Positions 1 to 14,800 of a stretch of DNA of 64,000 nucleotides are shown piece by piece. The position numbers and the translations under genes were made by a program. This DNA is from Liolophura sinensis (taxonomy: Eukaryota; Mollusca; Polyplacophora; Chitonida; Chitonidae), in contig NC_088300.1 of NCBI RefSeq assembly GCF_032854445.1, positions 76,995,966 to 77,059,965 of the forward strand. Reading direction: 5' to 3'. The notes beneath the pieces were generated by a model. The model worked only from the letters and a program-made list of their open reading frames with translations. It had not been told where the DNA came from and made no database searches. Every line of letters starts with the position of its first letter. The stretch's first letter is position 1.

Positions 1-2872
1 CATGTACTATGGGAGGCAATTGCAACCCTGTGGATAGTGCGGCAAAACGACCTATGAGAAAGACTTCCTTGGCTTTTGATATGCAAATCGCTACCGATGA
101 CTGGCTATTTGTGTACTATGGGTGGCCAATGCAACCCTTTCATTGGCCAAAAACTTTTAACCAAACTAGACACTGACACCAAAATCTGATCCTCCTCTCA
201 CAAAAAAGAGAAAAATTTGCTATCACTGTTGGTTTAACAGTATATGACACACTTCTGGTTTGGTTAGATGCTTAGGTTATACATGATGTATATTAATTTC
301 TATACTTTACCAGTAAAGAAGTATAACCGTGTTTAACAAATTATATGCCAATTTAAGGAAATAAGCACTTGCAGCTGGGAACAATATCAAGGGCGTAAGA
401 AGCGGGGGGCCAAGGGGACCATGCCCCCCCTCCCCCCAGTTTCAAACGTGGGGGAAGGGGGGAGGGGAATATATCTTTTGACCACCCACCTACCCCCACC
501 CCACCCCCTTTTCGGGTTCCAGAAATTTCCGTCCTTGGGCCTACATATTTATATATGTTTATATGTTAGCTCCCTTAGATGGGACTCGTCAGTTGATTGA
601 AATGGAGCCGCCTGACAAACTTCGTCGAGTTCAACGGTCGATAGATTCCTTTTTATGACATCTGCAAATCGAACTTCGTTGTCTAGCAATACAAGCCCCT
701 CCACAAGCAAACAAAATCAGGCACTAATATCAAGTGGCAATCTGTAATAATGGTTGGAGTGGTTTTCTTTCCTCAAAGTAGTTTGCAATGAGGATTGGTC
801 TAAGAACGCATTTATAACTGCCGCTTTATGTAGTTTTGAATAAATATATTTACATGACAGAAACGTGCTGTGCACTGGCACCTATTGTGTCTGATGTATA
901 CGTCTACATAGAATGCAATTTTTCTCATGCGTTTAGCTCGGCTCAAAATAATCTTCAAAATAAATCCAACCACCTTGACATTTTTCACGACAGGCTGTTC
1001 ATTTTATGGTTTTCCTTTCTTTTTAAGAGAATTACTCAGCGTAGTCAGTTTTTGAAGTACAAATGTTCATGCCACATATACTGAAATGAAAATCTTTTTT
1101 TAATAAAAATTTTTCTGCGTCGCTTTTGTATTTTCTGCATCCATGCAACTGTGGCTGCAATTGTCATAAGGTTGTAAATTTTGATTATTTCTCAAAGATT
1201 TTGCTTTTCCAGATCACATGATCTAGTGTCACCAAGTTATATATATATACCTGTTTATCCAAACTGATAATGTGCCAAAATTACATAGGTCTATGTAGGT
1301 TTGCTTGTTTTAACTTTCAGTACACATATAGAAGTAGCATATATTAATATATACAATTCTCCAATGGAAGGGCAAATCATGTACAGTGTAATCTGACAAA
1401 AAAGTGGAACTTCAAATTCTTTTTTTCTAATTTAGTGACTGTGTTTCAATGCGATGAAGTTGCAGTTCTATTCCGCCCACAAAGCAGAAGAATTAATATA
1501 TTCGTACAATATATGCACTCATCGGTGTTGAGTTAATTATTTCATTATGGTTTATCATCATTCCAAGATCATTTCACTTAGGAATGGTTGCAAGATTCAT
1601 CAGTGAAGGAAAGACAAGTAACCGTTGTAACCACCGACTTTGGCACATTACTGACAATTCCCCTAAATCAGATGCACGCCTTTTTTCTGAGCCAAAGGCC
1701 TGATCAAAAAGTATATGTATACATGTGAATGACATTGATTTCAATCGAAAGCAAGCCAGCGCAAATAAGCTGGCAAGTTTACCACCAAGGTCCAGTAAAA
1801 ACATGGATGTTTCTTTCTACCGATTCTCCTCCACACGACTTAAATGCTTGTATTAGTTAATCTACACCAACCTTTCTCCGACATGCATAAATTTAATGTT
1901 GAATTCTGGATAAATTGTTACAATGTTCTTTGTTGACCCTTGGTTCTCCAAGCCAAGCAAAACAATTGACCTTAACGTCTATTTCAATTTTTTCAGACTG
2001 GCTTAAATAGTCAATAACACCTCAATAGGCATATCTAAGATACGCCGAATCATCTGTAAGGCGACATAGCTCCTTCAGAGCTTTCGGGGCCTTGGCAGCC
2101 CCTGGACCCTTGTGTTTGTTGCTTGGGCTGTTGGCCCCCTCACTTTAAAATGGCCTCCTGCACCCCTGAATATCAATCCCATTCTAGAGTCAACAGAGGT
2201 GATACAATAATCTGAACAGCTTAAAGCGTGGCACTTCACAACAGTTACTGTAAGAAAATCAAATTACAAAAACAGGCAAGACAGCAGCATTCGGTAGATT
2301 TCCAAAGGCATGAAAGAATTTAAATGTATTGTAAGAAATCAAAAAATCAGAGAATAAACCAATGGCAGCATTCTCCAATGAAGAACTAGTTAGCAGATAT
2401 TCCAAATAGATAAGAGATAAATGCAATTAAATATATCCTGTTTTACATGTAATTTATATAATGTTATGTATAATTTATACATACAAAGTAACTGTCATGA
2501 ATCACATTTGTGATAATCAGGTTTGTGCTCCTAGAGTTTCAAGATTAAACCGCACAAGTAACAAAATACATCAAGAGATTTAAGGACATAAACATCACTA
2601 AAATATAGCACTTGGAATGTGTTAATGCTGCCAATTAACACATTATTAACAAGAAATAAATGCAAACCACTCTTAAATGAACAATACTGAGCAGTTTTCA
2701 CAAAGAACATAATTTCGAAGAACTGCATTTGGGTAGAGGAGTTATCTTACACCCAATGCAGAAAGTTCTACTGTTGATGTTTTGAAAAATGTGAAAGTAA
2801 ATAAAACACAATAAATATTACAATCTTTGGTTCCAGTTAAATAGTTGGTTGTCCAGTCATTGCAACAGATTT
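1..2872. other. Region downstream of the kinase-like gene; no gene seen
   Basis: No reading frame here looks like a conserved protein; the open frames are short and lack splice-site support. Positions 395-535 are rich in G and C runs. A short direct repeat begins near 3 and again near 113. The part next to 2873 probably includes the 3' UTR of the minus-strand kinase-like gene, but no polyadenylation signal was assigned. Confidence 0.6.
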
Positions 2873-5800
2873 TCAATGTGCTCTACATTCTGCTAGGCAC
2901 AGTGCTATCCGCCGACACAATTCAGTACTGGTGTCCATTGGAAATAAGCAGACGACATTATCACCTGACAGAACTCCCTTAAATTCGTCAGTGCAAGGAA
3001 CACCCTTGTTTTGGTATTTTATGTATTTGTCCAGCGTGCATTTCTCAACATCAATAAATACCACAGCCCTCTTTTCAAACTGCAACAAGAGAAGATATGA
3101 AATCATAGGCAAGAAATAAACCTTGAATTAGGATTACTCACTTACGTGCACAAGCTGATAAAGATGTTAAGTTCTGAATATAATATGTGTTTGAGTGAGT
3201 GCGAGTGAGTGCTTGGGGCTTAATGTCGTACTCAACAATTTTTCAGTCATATGACGAAGAAGGAATCATTAGGGTGCATGTACATGTAACGTGCCTCCTT
3301 GTTGCAGGACGGATTTCCACCGCTCTTTTATTTAGTGATGCTTCACTGAGATGACTTGCCAAAGGCAAGTAAGCCGGCCCGCCCGAGCCATTATACTGAT
3401 ACGGGTCAACCAGGCGTTGCACTATCCCCTTCATGCTGAACGCCAAGCGAGGAAGTTACAACTTCCTCTTTTAAAGTCTTAGGTGTGACTCGATCAAGGA
3501 TTGATCCTGGATCTACCGGTCCCGAAGTGGACGCTCTACCAACTGTGCTATCCGGGCCGGTAATATGTGTTTGAAGTGTGCTTAGCAATGTGTTCCAAAT
3601 GATTTGCAGAAGTGATCCCCGAAAAATTCATTTACATGTATTCACAGCATGTGAAGAATGTTAACGTTTTGATTCAACTTGAGGAAGAACAGCTTCATTG
3701 TAAATTGATTGAGCTACCTTTAATAAACATAGATATTATAAGTTCTCATGTCAACAGAATTAAAGTCATTAAAACACCCATACTGCAAGCTTAACATATG
3801 AAGATGTGGTTAGTGGCCACACATGGATTACAAATAGAACATCTTACTATACATGTAAGTAACACCACAAACTGTTTTTAACTGTAAGAAATCAACTAAC
3901 CTTGTCAGCAGAATCCTTAGTTATGGCAGTTCCTGTTAAATCCACAGAAAATGCACAGGTGTTCTTTTCACTGGTGTTGATTATCGTGCATAGTGATTTT
4001 AACAACTTTTCCTACAAAAGAGCAATGGCTCATTAGTGGTTGTTGCGGGACATGATCTACTGGTGAAATTTGTCTTGTTAAAAGAAATGTTATGTTATAA
4101 TAATCTGACCGCCCTCCTCTCATATGGCTTAAATTTAATCACATTCTATCAAAGAGTGCTGTGGAAAGGCCTTCTCAACTGTTCCCGTCATAAAAAAAAT
4201 TATAAGCTGTCAAAATGTTCGTCAATGGGCATTTTGTCAGTGGAGTCTTTTTTATTAAGAGTCAAGAGTATACATGTATAACTGTACCAATTTCTACTTA
4301 TCTGCTCCTAAACTTGCCAGTCATTGTCATAATTACTTACCACAGGAGCCTGTGGATCATCAACACAGGACTGTAAACCTATACTTCTCATCCCATATCT
4401 TTCCAAATCAACTCTGTTGTACTCCTGCTCATCTGTGAACAAAGTAATTTCAGTCAAATTAGATTGAAAAAGTGAAGGAAAAAAACAACAACAACATTCA
4501 AATTCATTCTCTCAAAAAATAAATGTTTCTTGCTAGGGTACTTTTCTAATCAGTAAAATTATGTGTATATGCCTGGTTATACACTGAAATGTGATATGAT
4601 GTAAGATGGGAATACACTGGGATATGATGTACTGGTAAGAAGGGAATACACTGACAGCATCTAGGACTTGCATGGGTGGATTTGGATAAGCAACAAAGAG
4701 GTCCTCTGTGTAAGAAAAATACAAAATCTAGTCAGCATATTAGGCCTATTTTCCGTGTCATTCATCTTCACTGGCTTTAGGGATACTGTGATGACAAGAT
4801 TACTTCTGGCAATAGATAGCACAAAAATACATCATCTGTTTACATCCACATGAGTATCTTTTGTTTGCATGTGTATAAATGTCTTGGAAATAAACATATA
4901 CAGTAAAAAGCCTAAGTGGCACTATATATTTGATCACTTCAAATTCTTCAACTGTCACAGCACCCCTACATGTAAGGAGTCTGCCCTAGCTGATGAGAAT
5001 TCTTATCTAAATAAACTGTGTTTACATATAATGAACATTTTAGTGGAAACTTACCAAATGAAAACAAAATGACGGAGTTAATAACTCTAACATGGGAAAA
5101 TGCCATATTCCCAAAGAAATCTGCTACTGTATCCCAGATGAGTTCCATCAGTCCTGAAGACATGTCCACATTCACAAGTCTCTCTGAATTTTGGAAGTAC
5201 TCCAGGAAAGGCTTTGTACAGGTGTCATACATAACAGCTCTTCTCTGTCAAAACAATAACACAGCATCAGAGATCTAGACATTTAAAAACCTACAAATTT
5301 TAAAAGACAAGTGTACAAAGACAAGTGCCAATAGCATCACGATGAAGCTGGATTAATAAAAACTCCTTGATCTGTACAGTTTTTGAAACACATGTTCACA
5401 AATCCTGAACGGCCAAATATGAACTTGTGGCCTGAGAAATTAGGCTAAACGTTAAGACACGGTTTCCTATTCAACAGGTTTGGGGGACTCCCACCAGAGA
5501 ATCCTTGAATGAAGTTTCCTTGCTTTCAGCACAATACATTTTTAAAGAAAGTTTTCATGCATAACTATCAGAAACTTGGTCAACAGGTCAGTCGTGATGA
5601 CAATGAAATATGGTCTAGGGGACTGAGAAGAGAATCCATGTATAAACTTTCAAAGAATATGGTTCAGTTTTGGAAATATAATGGTATAATCAAGCCTGAT
5701 GCGAATTCTAAACAAAGACAAGTAAGTCAAAAGTCAAAAGTCAAAAAAATATTGTCTGACAATGTTTTCTTTGAAATGCACATAAAATAAATTCATCCCA

Positions 5801-8800
5801 TTTCATTTTGTTACACGAATTGGTTCCCAACATGTGTTTATGACAGGTATGTGGACAAATGCATGTGCATAGCACTTTTTGTAATATCTTTTTTTAAGTG
5901 TTACAAAACAGTCAACTCTCAAAGTTTTTACAATTCCTCAGGCATCAGTTAAAGGCAGAGCAAATCTAGTTAGCATCACAACCTCATAAATAAAGTGTTT
6001 ATGTTGCCACACATCACGCTACCAACATCTGCGTATCTGTATCTATTAATGGGCACATTTGTCTATTAATTTAAGAACTTCATCACATGATTCCTTATCT
6101 GAAGAGTTTTATGGATTGTTCAGGTAAATACTTCCAGGTGCTGGTTGCAGGATGTGTTTCAACTTTCAAGACTTGTTTGAACAGCAGTCACTAGACAGCA
6201 TTTTGTCAGAAGTCAGAAGTGTTTATTGCCAATTCAACAACAGATGAGGTTGGTCAAAGCTGACAAACACCCATCATGTGTCTGGACCCTCTATTTCATC
6301 AAGACCTTTCCATGTTTTGATAGAAATCCTTTACACTCAGCTCAAATTGATGTAGACTACATAAGGAAACATCATTTTCGTTATTGTTTCTCTGCTCTGT
6401 TAAAAGGTAATGTAACAGAAAACAATAGTTTTCACCATACCAAAGGCTGCTAAGATGATTTCTTAAAGTTTAGGCATTGAATTGTGTGTTTAACACTAGA
6501 TTCTGGAAGTCAACAGAAATTCATAGTTTTGGATGGTTTGTGTTTTATTCTTGGGAACAAAAACAAACATAAATAAAATAAATACGAGATATATTGCCAG
6601 GCTTGTATGTGTCACAGATATCTAACATGAACTGCACTACTCTGTCAGTGTCAGTCTGGGCCTCCGCTACTGCTAGCACAGCTTAATGACCCAGGAGCCT
6701 GTCCCCTCCCCCCCCCCACCCCCCACACACAAACTAGCCATTTTCAAAGTTTTTAAACCCTACAACTCCCGTATCAATTAACACAGCTCAATAAATTTAG
6801 GCACACTTAGACTACATATACACCAATTTGCACTCAGTGATTTTCAGCTTTACAGCTTTAACAGTTTTGTATCTCGAGACCTCCAAATATGGTGGAAATT
6901 GGGCTTTTTCACAATTTGATTTACGACTAAACTATGCATCAAAGAAAATAAAGAAAATAAGACCAGATTCATGGTTAGGATTACAATAGTCGAACATTCA
7001 TCCTAGATTTAAATGCATTCTAAAAGCATTACACAGCATATATGGATTCCAAATGTGCCAAATATAGTAAATCAGCCTTTGGATGAATTTTCAAGCACTG
7101 TAAGTCTTGCACTTATTAAGACACCTCAATGATTTTCTACACACATACAATACATATAAAATCCTATGCTCTGAACCATTTTCAGCTTTATAGCTAGAAC
7201 AGTTTTCAGTCAGGTGACCTCTGAATATGGGGAAAATCACACTTTTTCCAACTTTAAGTGCAACTGCAAAACTATGCGTCACAAAAAAGAAAAAAGATTA
7301 CATTTTTGATCACAACATCAAACTACGTCAAGTAGCAAATTTAAACTTCTGTGAAGTACTTCATATGTACATAATTCATATGTTTTCAATTGAACTGCTC
7401 CAAAGGTGACAGGTCACTTTGCCAGGTGTATAAAAAGTACTCATCAATGGTTCCAAAAGAAGTGACACCTGTTTGAGTACTGCTCACGGTAGGTGTGAAA
7501 GTAATCTTCTCATGTAGTGATAATCCATCCCCTATTGTTTTAATTTCTGATCCAGATCATGTGGCTTAGCGACACCACAGGGAACAAAAAAAATTAATTC
7601 CTGCCAACATATTTTTTGAGAAAATTTACAAAAATAAATTCCAGCAAATAATAAGTACCTTACAGTATTTAAATTCAGAATATTTTAGTCATATGACAAA
7701 TTCGGTGATCAGTGCATTTTCACAGTTTTTTTGCATACTTCATTTGTTCTAACTAGCATTCTAAATTCAGCTCAATCACATAAACCCCTTCTCAAGAAAA
7801 CAACATGTAAATGCTTTCCCTCAATGGCAATATGACGGCAAATGTCACACTGAAAATTAAAACTTGTGGACAAAAAAATTTTCAGGATGCATTTCCAAAG
7901 TGAACTGGATCTGATGTATGCAAAAAAAAAAAAAAATGTAAGAATGATAAGGAATAGGCTGGACTTGATACAGGATCAATCCTGGGTCGTGTCACACCTT
8001 AGACCTTAAAAGTGGAAGTTGTAACTTCCTCACTTGGCATTCAGCATGAAGGGGATAGTGCAATGACTGGTTGACCTGTATCAGTATCAGAGTGGGCGGC
8101 TCACTTGCCTACAGTAAGTCGTCTCAGTTAAGCAGCACTAGATAAAAGAGCGGTGGAAATCTGTCCTACAACAAGGAGATACATTACATACACCCTAAGG
8201 ATTCCTTCGTCATCACATGACTAAAAAATTGTTGAGCACGACGTTAAACCCCCAAGCACTCACTCACAGACTGCTAGCATTGGTAGTCTAGTGTCAGTTA
8301 GTTTCATGAGAATGGGATAAAAAGAGAAAAAATAATGACAGGAATAAACTGGATTTGAACCGCAGATGGATAAATACAATGTCCACTGGGGCTTTTTTGA
8401 AGACCAGTGAAAAGAAAACAAAACTTGGCTCTCAGATAGCTCCCACAGGTATAGAGAGATTGTGCCTTCCATTGCAAGAGTATTCCTTTGAACTATTCCC
8501 CTGGGCAGCAGACAAAATTAGAATACACGCCATGTAGCCAGCAAAACTACAGCGAACAAATTTCATGCAGTCTAGCACAAAGCTTCCACTTTATTTAAAC
8601 TCCAACATTTGGTTCTTGTACCTTTATCCGTTTTCAAGATCTTGCAATTTTAAGAGCTGACTAAGAATAATAATAAGAACCCAAATGATTTCATGAGGTA
8701 TCCCGCTTGGATTGTGTGGACCCTTAATAAATACTTTGCAGTCACTTCCACATACAAGTATTTTAATCAGACATGTATTTTCCCCAACACCACAATTCAT

Positions 8801-11800
8801 AGGCTAAGGCTACTCGCCACAACCACACCAGGCTTGTGAGTTTTTGCTTAACACTTCCCTCAATTTATTTGTTCTATTGGTATTATACATTGTATTCAAG
8901 AATATTTCACTTATACGACAGCGGCCAGCACTATAGTTGGACGAAACCAGGCACAGCCCAGTGGAAACCCGCGAACATCTGTAGGTTGGTGACAGACCTT
9001 CCCATGTAACGGCCAGAATGAAAACTAGCAAGAACTGGACTTGAACTCACAGCGACCGCATTGCTGAGAGGCTTCTTGGTCTTTGCTCCGTGCTGGCATG
9101 CTGACCTCCTTAGCCATGGAGGCAAACTTTCCCCAATTAAATTCACAAGAAATAACAGAACTGTCCTGAGATTGTGATCAGTTTACACGAGTACAAACAT
9201 TCCCTTCTCAGCCCAAGACTGCATCGGAGGTCTAATGGTTAGAGTGTTCGTCTCAAAGTTGGGAGACCCGTTATCAACCCCCGATCGGGTCATACCACAA
9301 ATTTTAAAAATGGAACTTCCTCCTGCCTCACTTAGAGGTTAGAGAAAAGAAACAGGACTGGTTGGCCCAGTGTCAGCATAATGTGACTGGGTGGGGTGTC
9401 TTGTCTGGCGTCTTCGGCATGACACTTCAGTGGCAGCCTCAACTGGCAGCATGGATTCGCCCTGCCACAAGAAGATACAGAACACATACACACTGACTCA
9501 TCCTAGCCATATGACTGAAGTACGACGTTGAACCTCAATCAATCATTCATTCATTCATCCTCAGTCCATGTCTGGTGAGTTTACCCCATGTCCAACTGTT
9601 GGGTGTTTGACAGGTCCTCACTGCAGTATATTGGAATAAGTCGTGTGTTAGTACATATACATGCTGTGTGAATATGTAAAAAAATCATTCGCTCCATCTG
9701 GCTGGATATTTGGAGATGTGGGTTTAGATACCAAGTCGCTCTTGATCCAGTATTTTCGCTAGTTCTGACTTATCAGTTGAATGTTATATCTACTTGGAGC
9801 TACAGAAAGGGATGGAGATATACTTCAACTTAAGTTAACTGAAGTCTTATGGCAATGTTGCTACTACGGTAACTGCAGAATTTGGTAGGTTTGGATTGCC
9901 ACACATTCTCTCCAATATATCTGGCAAGATTTACAACTGTAGCTCCAAAATTGCTTTGGCTTCGACAAGGATGATGACAAACAAAATGACTTTGACAAAA
10001 ACATGTTAACATCTATTAGGCATATATAAGAAGAAATGTAGCTTACATGTATACAAGCCTACCTGTGTTCTAGAGGAGTCTGCTTCATCTGATTTTGCCT
10101 TGCTTGGGGGACCTTTCTGGTTTCCGGACTGCTTGGCAGGGCTTTTTGGTTTTTTCTTAACCACTTTGTCAGGAGGCATAGACAAGTTTAGGGCAAAGGA
10201 AACTGGATACTGTGAACAGAAGTATCATATACATACGTGTGCATTTTGACTTCTTCTTAGATATCATTTACTACAATAAGACAGATGAAACAGTAATAAA
10301 TGAAAAGTTATTCATGCATTATGTTAAGAAATGCAATTAGCAAAGGCACAAAAATTTCCTAAAGAGATTAGAGGTCATCATTATGATACATGGAAATTTC
10401 TTATAATTATTCCATAATAACAAATTTTTTATCCTATCAACTAATACATTAAATAAGAAAATCAGAATCTTTTCATTTACATCACATACTAAACTGCCTT
10501 ACCCTTTCCTCAAATGTGGCCATGTCATAGGCAAGATCTTTCAAGTAGTTTTCGTTGCGAAGAAGGAACTTCAGATTTGGCATGATATCAATCAGATACA
10601 CCTTGTTCTGATTGCTGTCCAATATTTTATTAATTTCACGAAACACCCAGTTCAAACTCAGCAGAACTGGCTTCTCCTGAAATAAACATGTAGAGAATAT
10701 CAATACTGCATGGGTATGTCTACACAAGGCAATAAAAACTTCCATGCACAACTGGACTTTATAGTAATGCTACATTCTTTAACACAGTTCCTGACCTTTG
10801 ATGTTACACATGATGAGCGACACTGTCTTGTAAGCTGAATCCCTGCTTTAATTGACAGTTCAATCACACTGTACTTTTTAATCCTTTCAGTTTTTTACAG
10901 CTTATTACTGGCTTAACACAGAAAAAAATCTCCACACCAGGAATTAAAATCCAGGCATAACAAAACCAGTATTTTAATTGGTCTTATACGCCACACTCAA
11001 GAGTAATTCGCCTATCGACGGTGGCCAGCATTATGGTGGGAGGAAACCAACAACCAGTAAGTATAATTTTGGCTATAATAGTTATCATAATCATCATTTT
11101 GCAAAACATAATATCATAATAACATAATATCGACATAAGAAGACACATATCATTTTTATTATCAGTACTTGTTGATTTAAATTAAACAGCACACGTCCTG
11201 TATTCTGGAGGGGCTTCCTGTTTGAGAAAAAACTGTCTTCTACCTCATATAATTGAAAGTCACTATCGCTTAAATATCATTGCTGAACCCTGCTAGAATG
11301 AATAAAAAAAAGAACGAAAAACACCTGTGCTTTAAGTGTATGAAATTATAAAGATTTGCATAATACAATAACTTATACCAGCGTCTTGAGTGGGTACACA
11401 ATGAGAAGAGCATATGGTTCGGCTCAGGACACTGGTTGAGTGGAGAGAAAATACTCGCCCTATGTACATGTTAACTGTTAGATAGTCATTTTAGATTCTA
11501 TCTGAAAGTGTGCAATTCAAGTGTCTCATAGCAATATTACAGGAAGTTTTTCCATATGTACAAACTCAAAAGCCAGTACTCACTTTCACCATTTCCTGGA
11601 CTGCAAATGTTTTGTCTAAGTACTCCCCTTCAGGAAGTTTCTTAGACAGAGTCTTCACAATAATTTCCTCAGCACTGATAAGTTCTACCTCAAACATGTT
11701 CACAAGGTTTTCTATGAATCTGCCTTTCTTGGAACCAGGTCCACCTATAATCAGAGAGCAATGAAAATGTAAATGATGTTTGTTCTGACCAAACATAAAA

Positions 11801-14800
11801 CAACAATATCTGCATTCAAAGTCCAAAACAAAAAGCTTAGAATTGCAACATAAATTTGCTGAGAATATTTTCTTGCTTACTGTCATTTGGTGGAAATCAA
11901 TAATTACAATATTAAAACTTTATTTAACAACACTATAGTACAAACACAGTGACTAATGAAGAATCTTTCCTGAGGCCTTTGAGAGGGAGGGGGCAAGGAG
12001 ATAAAAGTAAAACTAAAATGACTTACAAGTATATAAGGGTCCATACTTGATTATTTATGGAACTAAGCATGACAGACACATCACCACTGTTCTGACACAC
12101 AATGATGCATTAATGGTCTTTTAAATACCATCAAGCATAGACTATACATGTATTCCTGCGACTGACCTATTGTATATTTTCAGTTAAACACATTTAAAAT
12201 GAATTTTATGCAGTTTTCTCTTAAAGCCAACATGTATGCAATTTTCAGAAATTGCCACCCTTAGTATCATAGGAAAAAATAATCAGCATTGCCACATATG
12301 GATGTAGAAGGTCACACGGCAAAGTTCGAGCAAAATGGGCACTTACTTTTCATTGGTGAAAGTAATGGCAAAAATACAATAATCAATCATGGTCCATGAC
12401 CAAGATAGGAATAGCACCACCTGCATGTTGTCTAAGGAAGTAAAATTCAGTGGCATCACTGAGTGCTGGGTTATATCATTGAGTTATCCTTCTTAGACAA
12501 CATCCAGATGGCATTATGTCTATCTTGGTCAATGGCCATAGTTAAGTCTTGTTTAGCATTGTGACACCAAGATATCATTCATAGAAAATTTGAGCACATG
12601 TAAACTATGTTTGGGACACCAGGTTCACCTATAGGCAACTATGCTGATCAAGATTAATCACATGCATGGTCTTGAGTGACAATTATGGCGCTTAGGTTGA
12701 ATGATCAGAAGTCCTGATAGCATTACATTATCATTGTGCCTGTATCAAGACTGTAGAGAAACATGGTTTTCTAACATAATTTGACGATTTCTTCACATAC
12801 CTAATGTTAGTCTACAATACACAAAGCTACTACATTACTTCAAGATATACAAATCATGATACAGAAATTTTCTGGTGTAGTTTCATTAAGTACAGAATGT
12901 GAATCAAAATTGTGTGATAGGCTGCAGGCTCTCAAATGACATAGCAATGCATACAGCTTAGAAGTAAACTGGATATTCTCATGCATGAATTTCAAACAAT
13001 ACACGTTCAAGTCTGACCTAGAGTACCGGCAAGCCTAAAACTAGAACACTTGTTGGTTAAATTAAAGGTTTAACACCTTCATCTTGGTGTTTGTTGTGTA
13101 ACCCGATACTGCTGAACCTCGTTTCGTATCTCTTCATATCTCTCCCAGGCTCAAGATATGAAACAAGTTTCAGTAGTATCGGGTTACTCAACAAACACCA
13201 AGGCAAGGTTGTTATGGTAGAGACTGACAGCGTAAAGGGAGACAATGCTGCTTTGTGTAGCACACAGGAGAATAGTGTCCCTTGAGTAGCTCTTCCGTGT
13301 TCGGTCATAGATGTTAAACATGCCGAGGATCTTCTGTTGCCGAACGAAAAAGGGAGAGTTTGTTAGTAAGAAAGTATAGAACAAGTAGTGTGAATAAGGC
13401 TCATATTGTAATGTTTCTTGTAGCAGAGTTCTTACCGAACATAATTACACGGGGAAAAAGAGAAGATAATGATGTACACCTGTCAATGTTGGACCTCTCA
13501 CGAGTAGAAGAAAAAGGATCTAAATCTAATACGTTCAGAGCAGGATCGTGGAAGGAGGTTCGTCGCATTGTAGAATTAGATGTGCTGGGTAAACGAATGC
13601 ACCATGAGCTGTGTAACTGTACGCTGCACGTCTCTGAAATTGTTGGTGCGAGGCAACTGTGACCAGTGTATCTTAAAAGTCAAGTGCCCAGCTTGTGCAG
13701 TCATTAACGATGTGCCAACCGGAAAGCGAAATGAGAGCGGTACCTTTGATTTGAATTCCAAGGCTGCATTAGGTATGTATGGGACTCTAAAATATATTCC
13801 TTTTTGATACACATATCACATGCAGACTAGCTAGTATTGACGATCATTGCCCAAGCTGCGAAATTAGATGCCAAGTATAGGTGGTGCAAGGCCAATGCAT
13901 ACATTCTCAGACCCGCAGACAGACGGAATCTGTCCTACATAAAGGTGAAACATGTAAGTCTGGTGTTGCAATGAATGCTGATGAAGCTATGGACATAAGG
14001 GCCCATGTCCATTGTTGGAGATGAGGACATGATATTTTTTGATTTGGAGAAGGCTAGTCTCAGTTGCACTTCTGAAATACTCCACCTCTCAGCAATTTTT
14101 AAGGATCATGTGCTCAAAAAATACATTTTTCCCAAGACAAAATCAGTTCTAAAGCCAGCGAAGTAAATCGAAAAAACATAAACCACAAGTAAAATTCTAC
14201 AGTGCTGTTTATGGGGATTCACATGTACATACTTTTGGCTGTCACTCCCAACTATCCGCTAGGTTACGTATCATTTTGGGAACTGGTTGGCAAATTATTG
14301 ACCTGGAAAGGCTGATATACGAATGTTTGTTTTAACGCACTGTGTAGCTAACCCACACCACACGCTGTTGTGATAGAAATGGCCTCAAAAGTGAAAAACT
14401 GTAATGGAAGGCTTAAGAGGTTGTTATTCACTAGCCATTTCACATACTCATTGAAGATTTCAAATGTTGATTGTGTCAAATGCAGGACCTGTAGGCCTAC
14501 AACCATGTGGGCTGAAATACAGGCGGAGACAGGGTTTCATCTTTCAAAGTACTGGAAATCGTGCTGTTTGCCGAAACCGTACTAGTAATTACAAACATGT
14601 GCTTAGTCCATCTACAAGGACTCGAGGCTTTTTTTGTTGTTTTTTTTTTTCACATCTGCATTCATCACAACACTAAGTCTATCCCTGCCTCTTAAAATTG
14701 CTCAATCTTAAAAGTGAATCTTAAACAAAACGGCAGTGTGTTTCTAACCCTCTTCCTAAGATGGTGAGGTTCACTGAGGCATGACGGAGGTGTGGACAGG

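Noticed and set aside
1-140. Short direct repeat GTACTATGGG(A/T)GGC with AATGCAACCC-type continuation
   Set aside because: Only about 30 bp and two copies; too little to assign to an element.
3240-3588. Possible tRNA gene (A and B boxes on the minus strand)
   Set aside because: The tRNA-like segment is degenerate, continues into a long non-tRNA body and tail, and is flanked by a target-site duplication, so it is a SINE.
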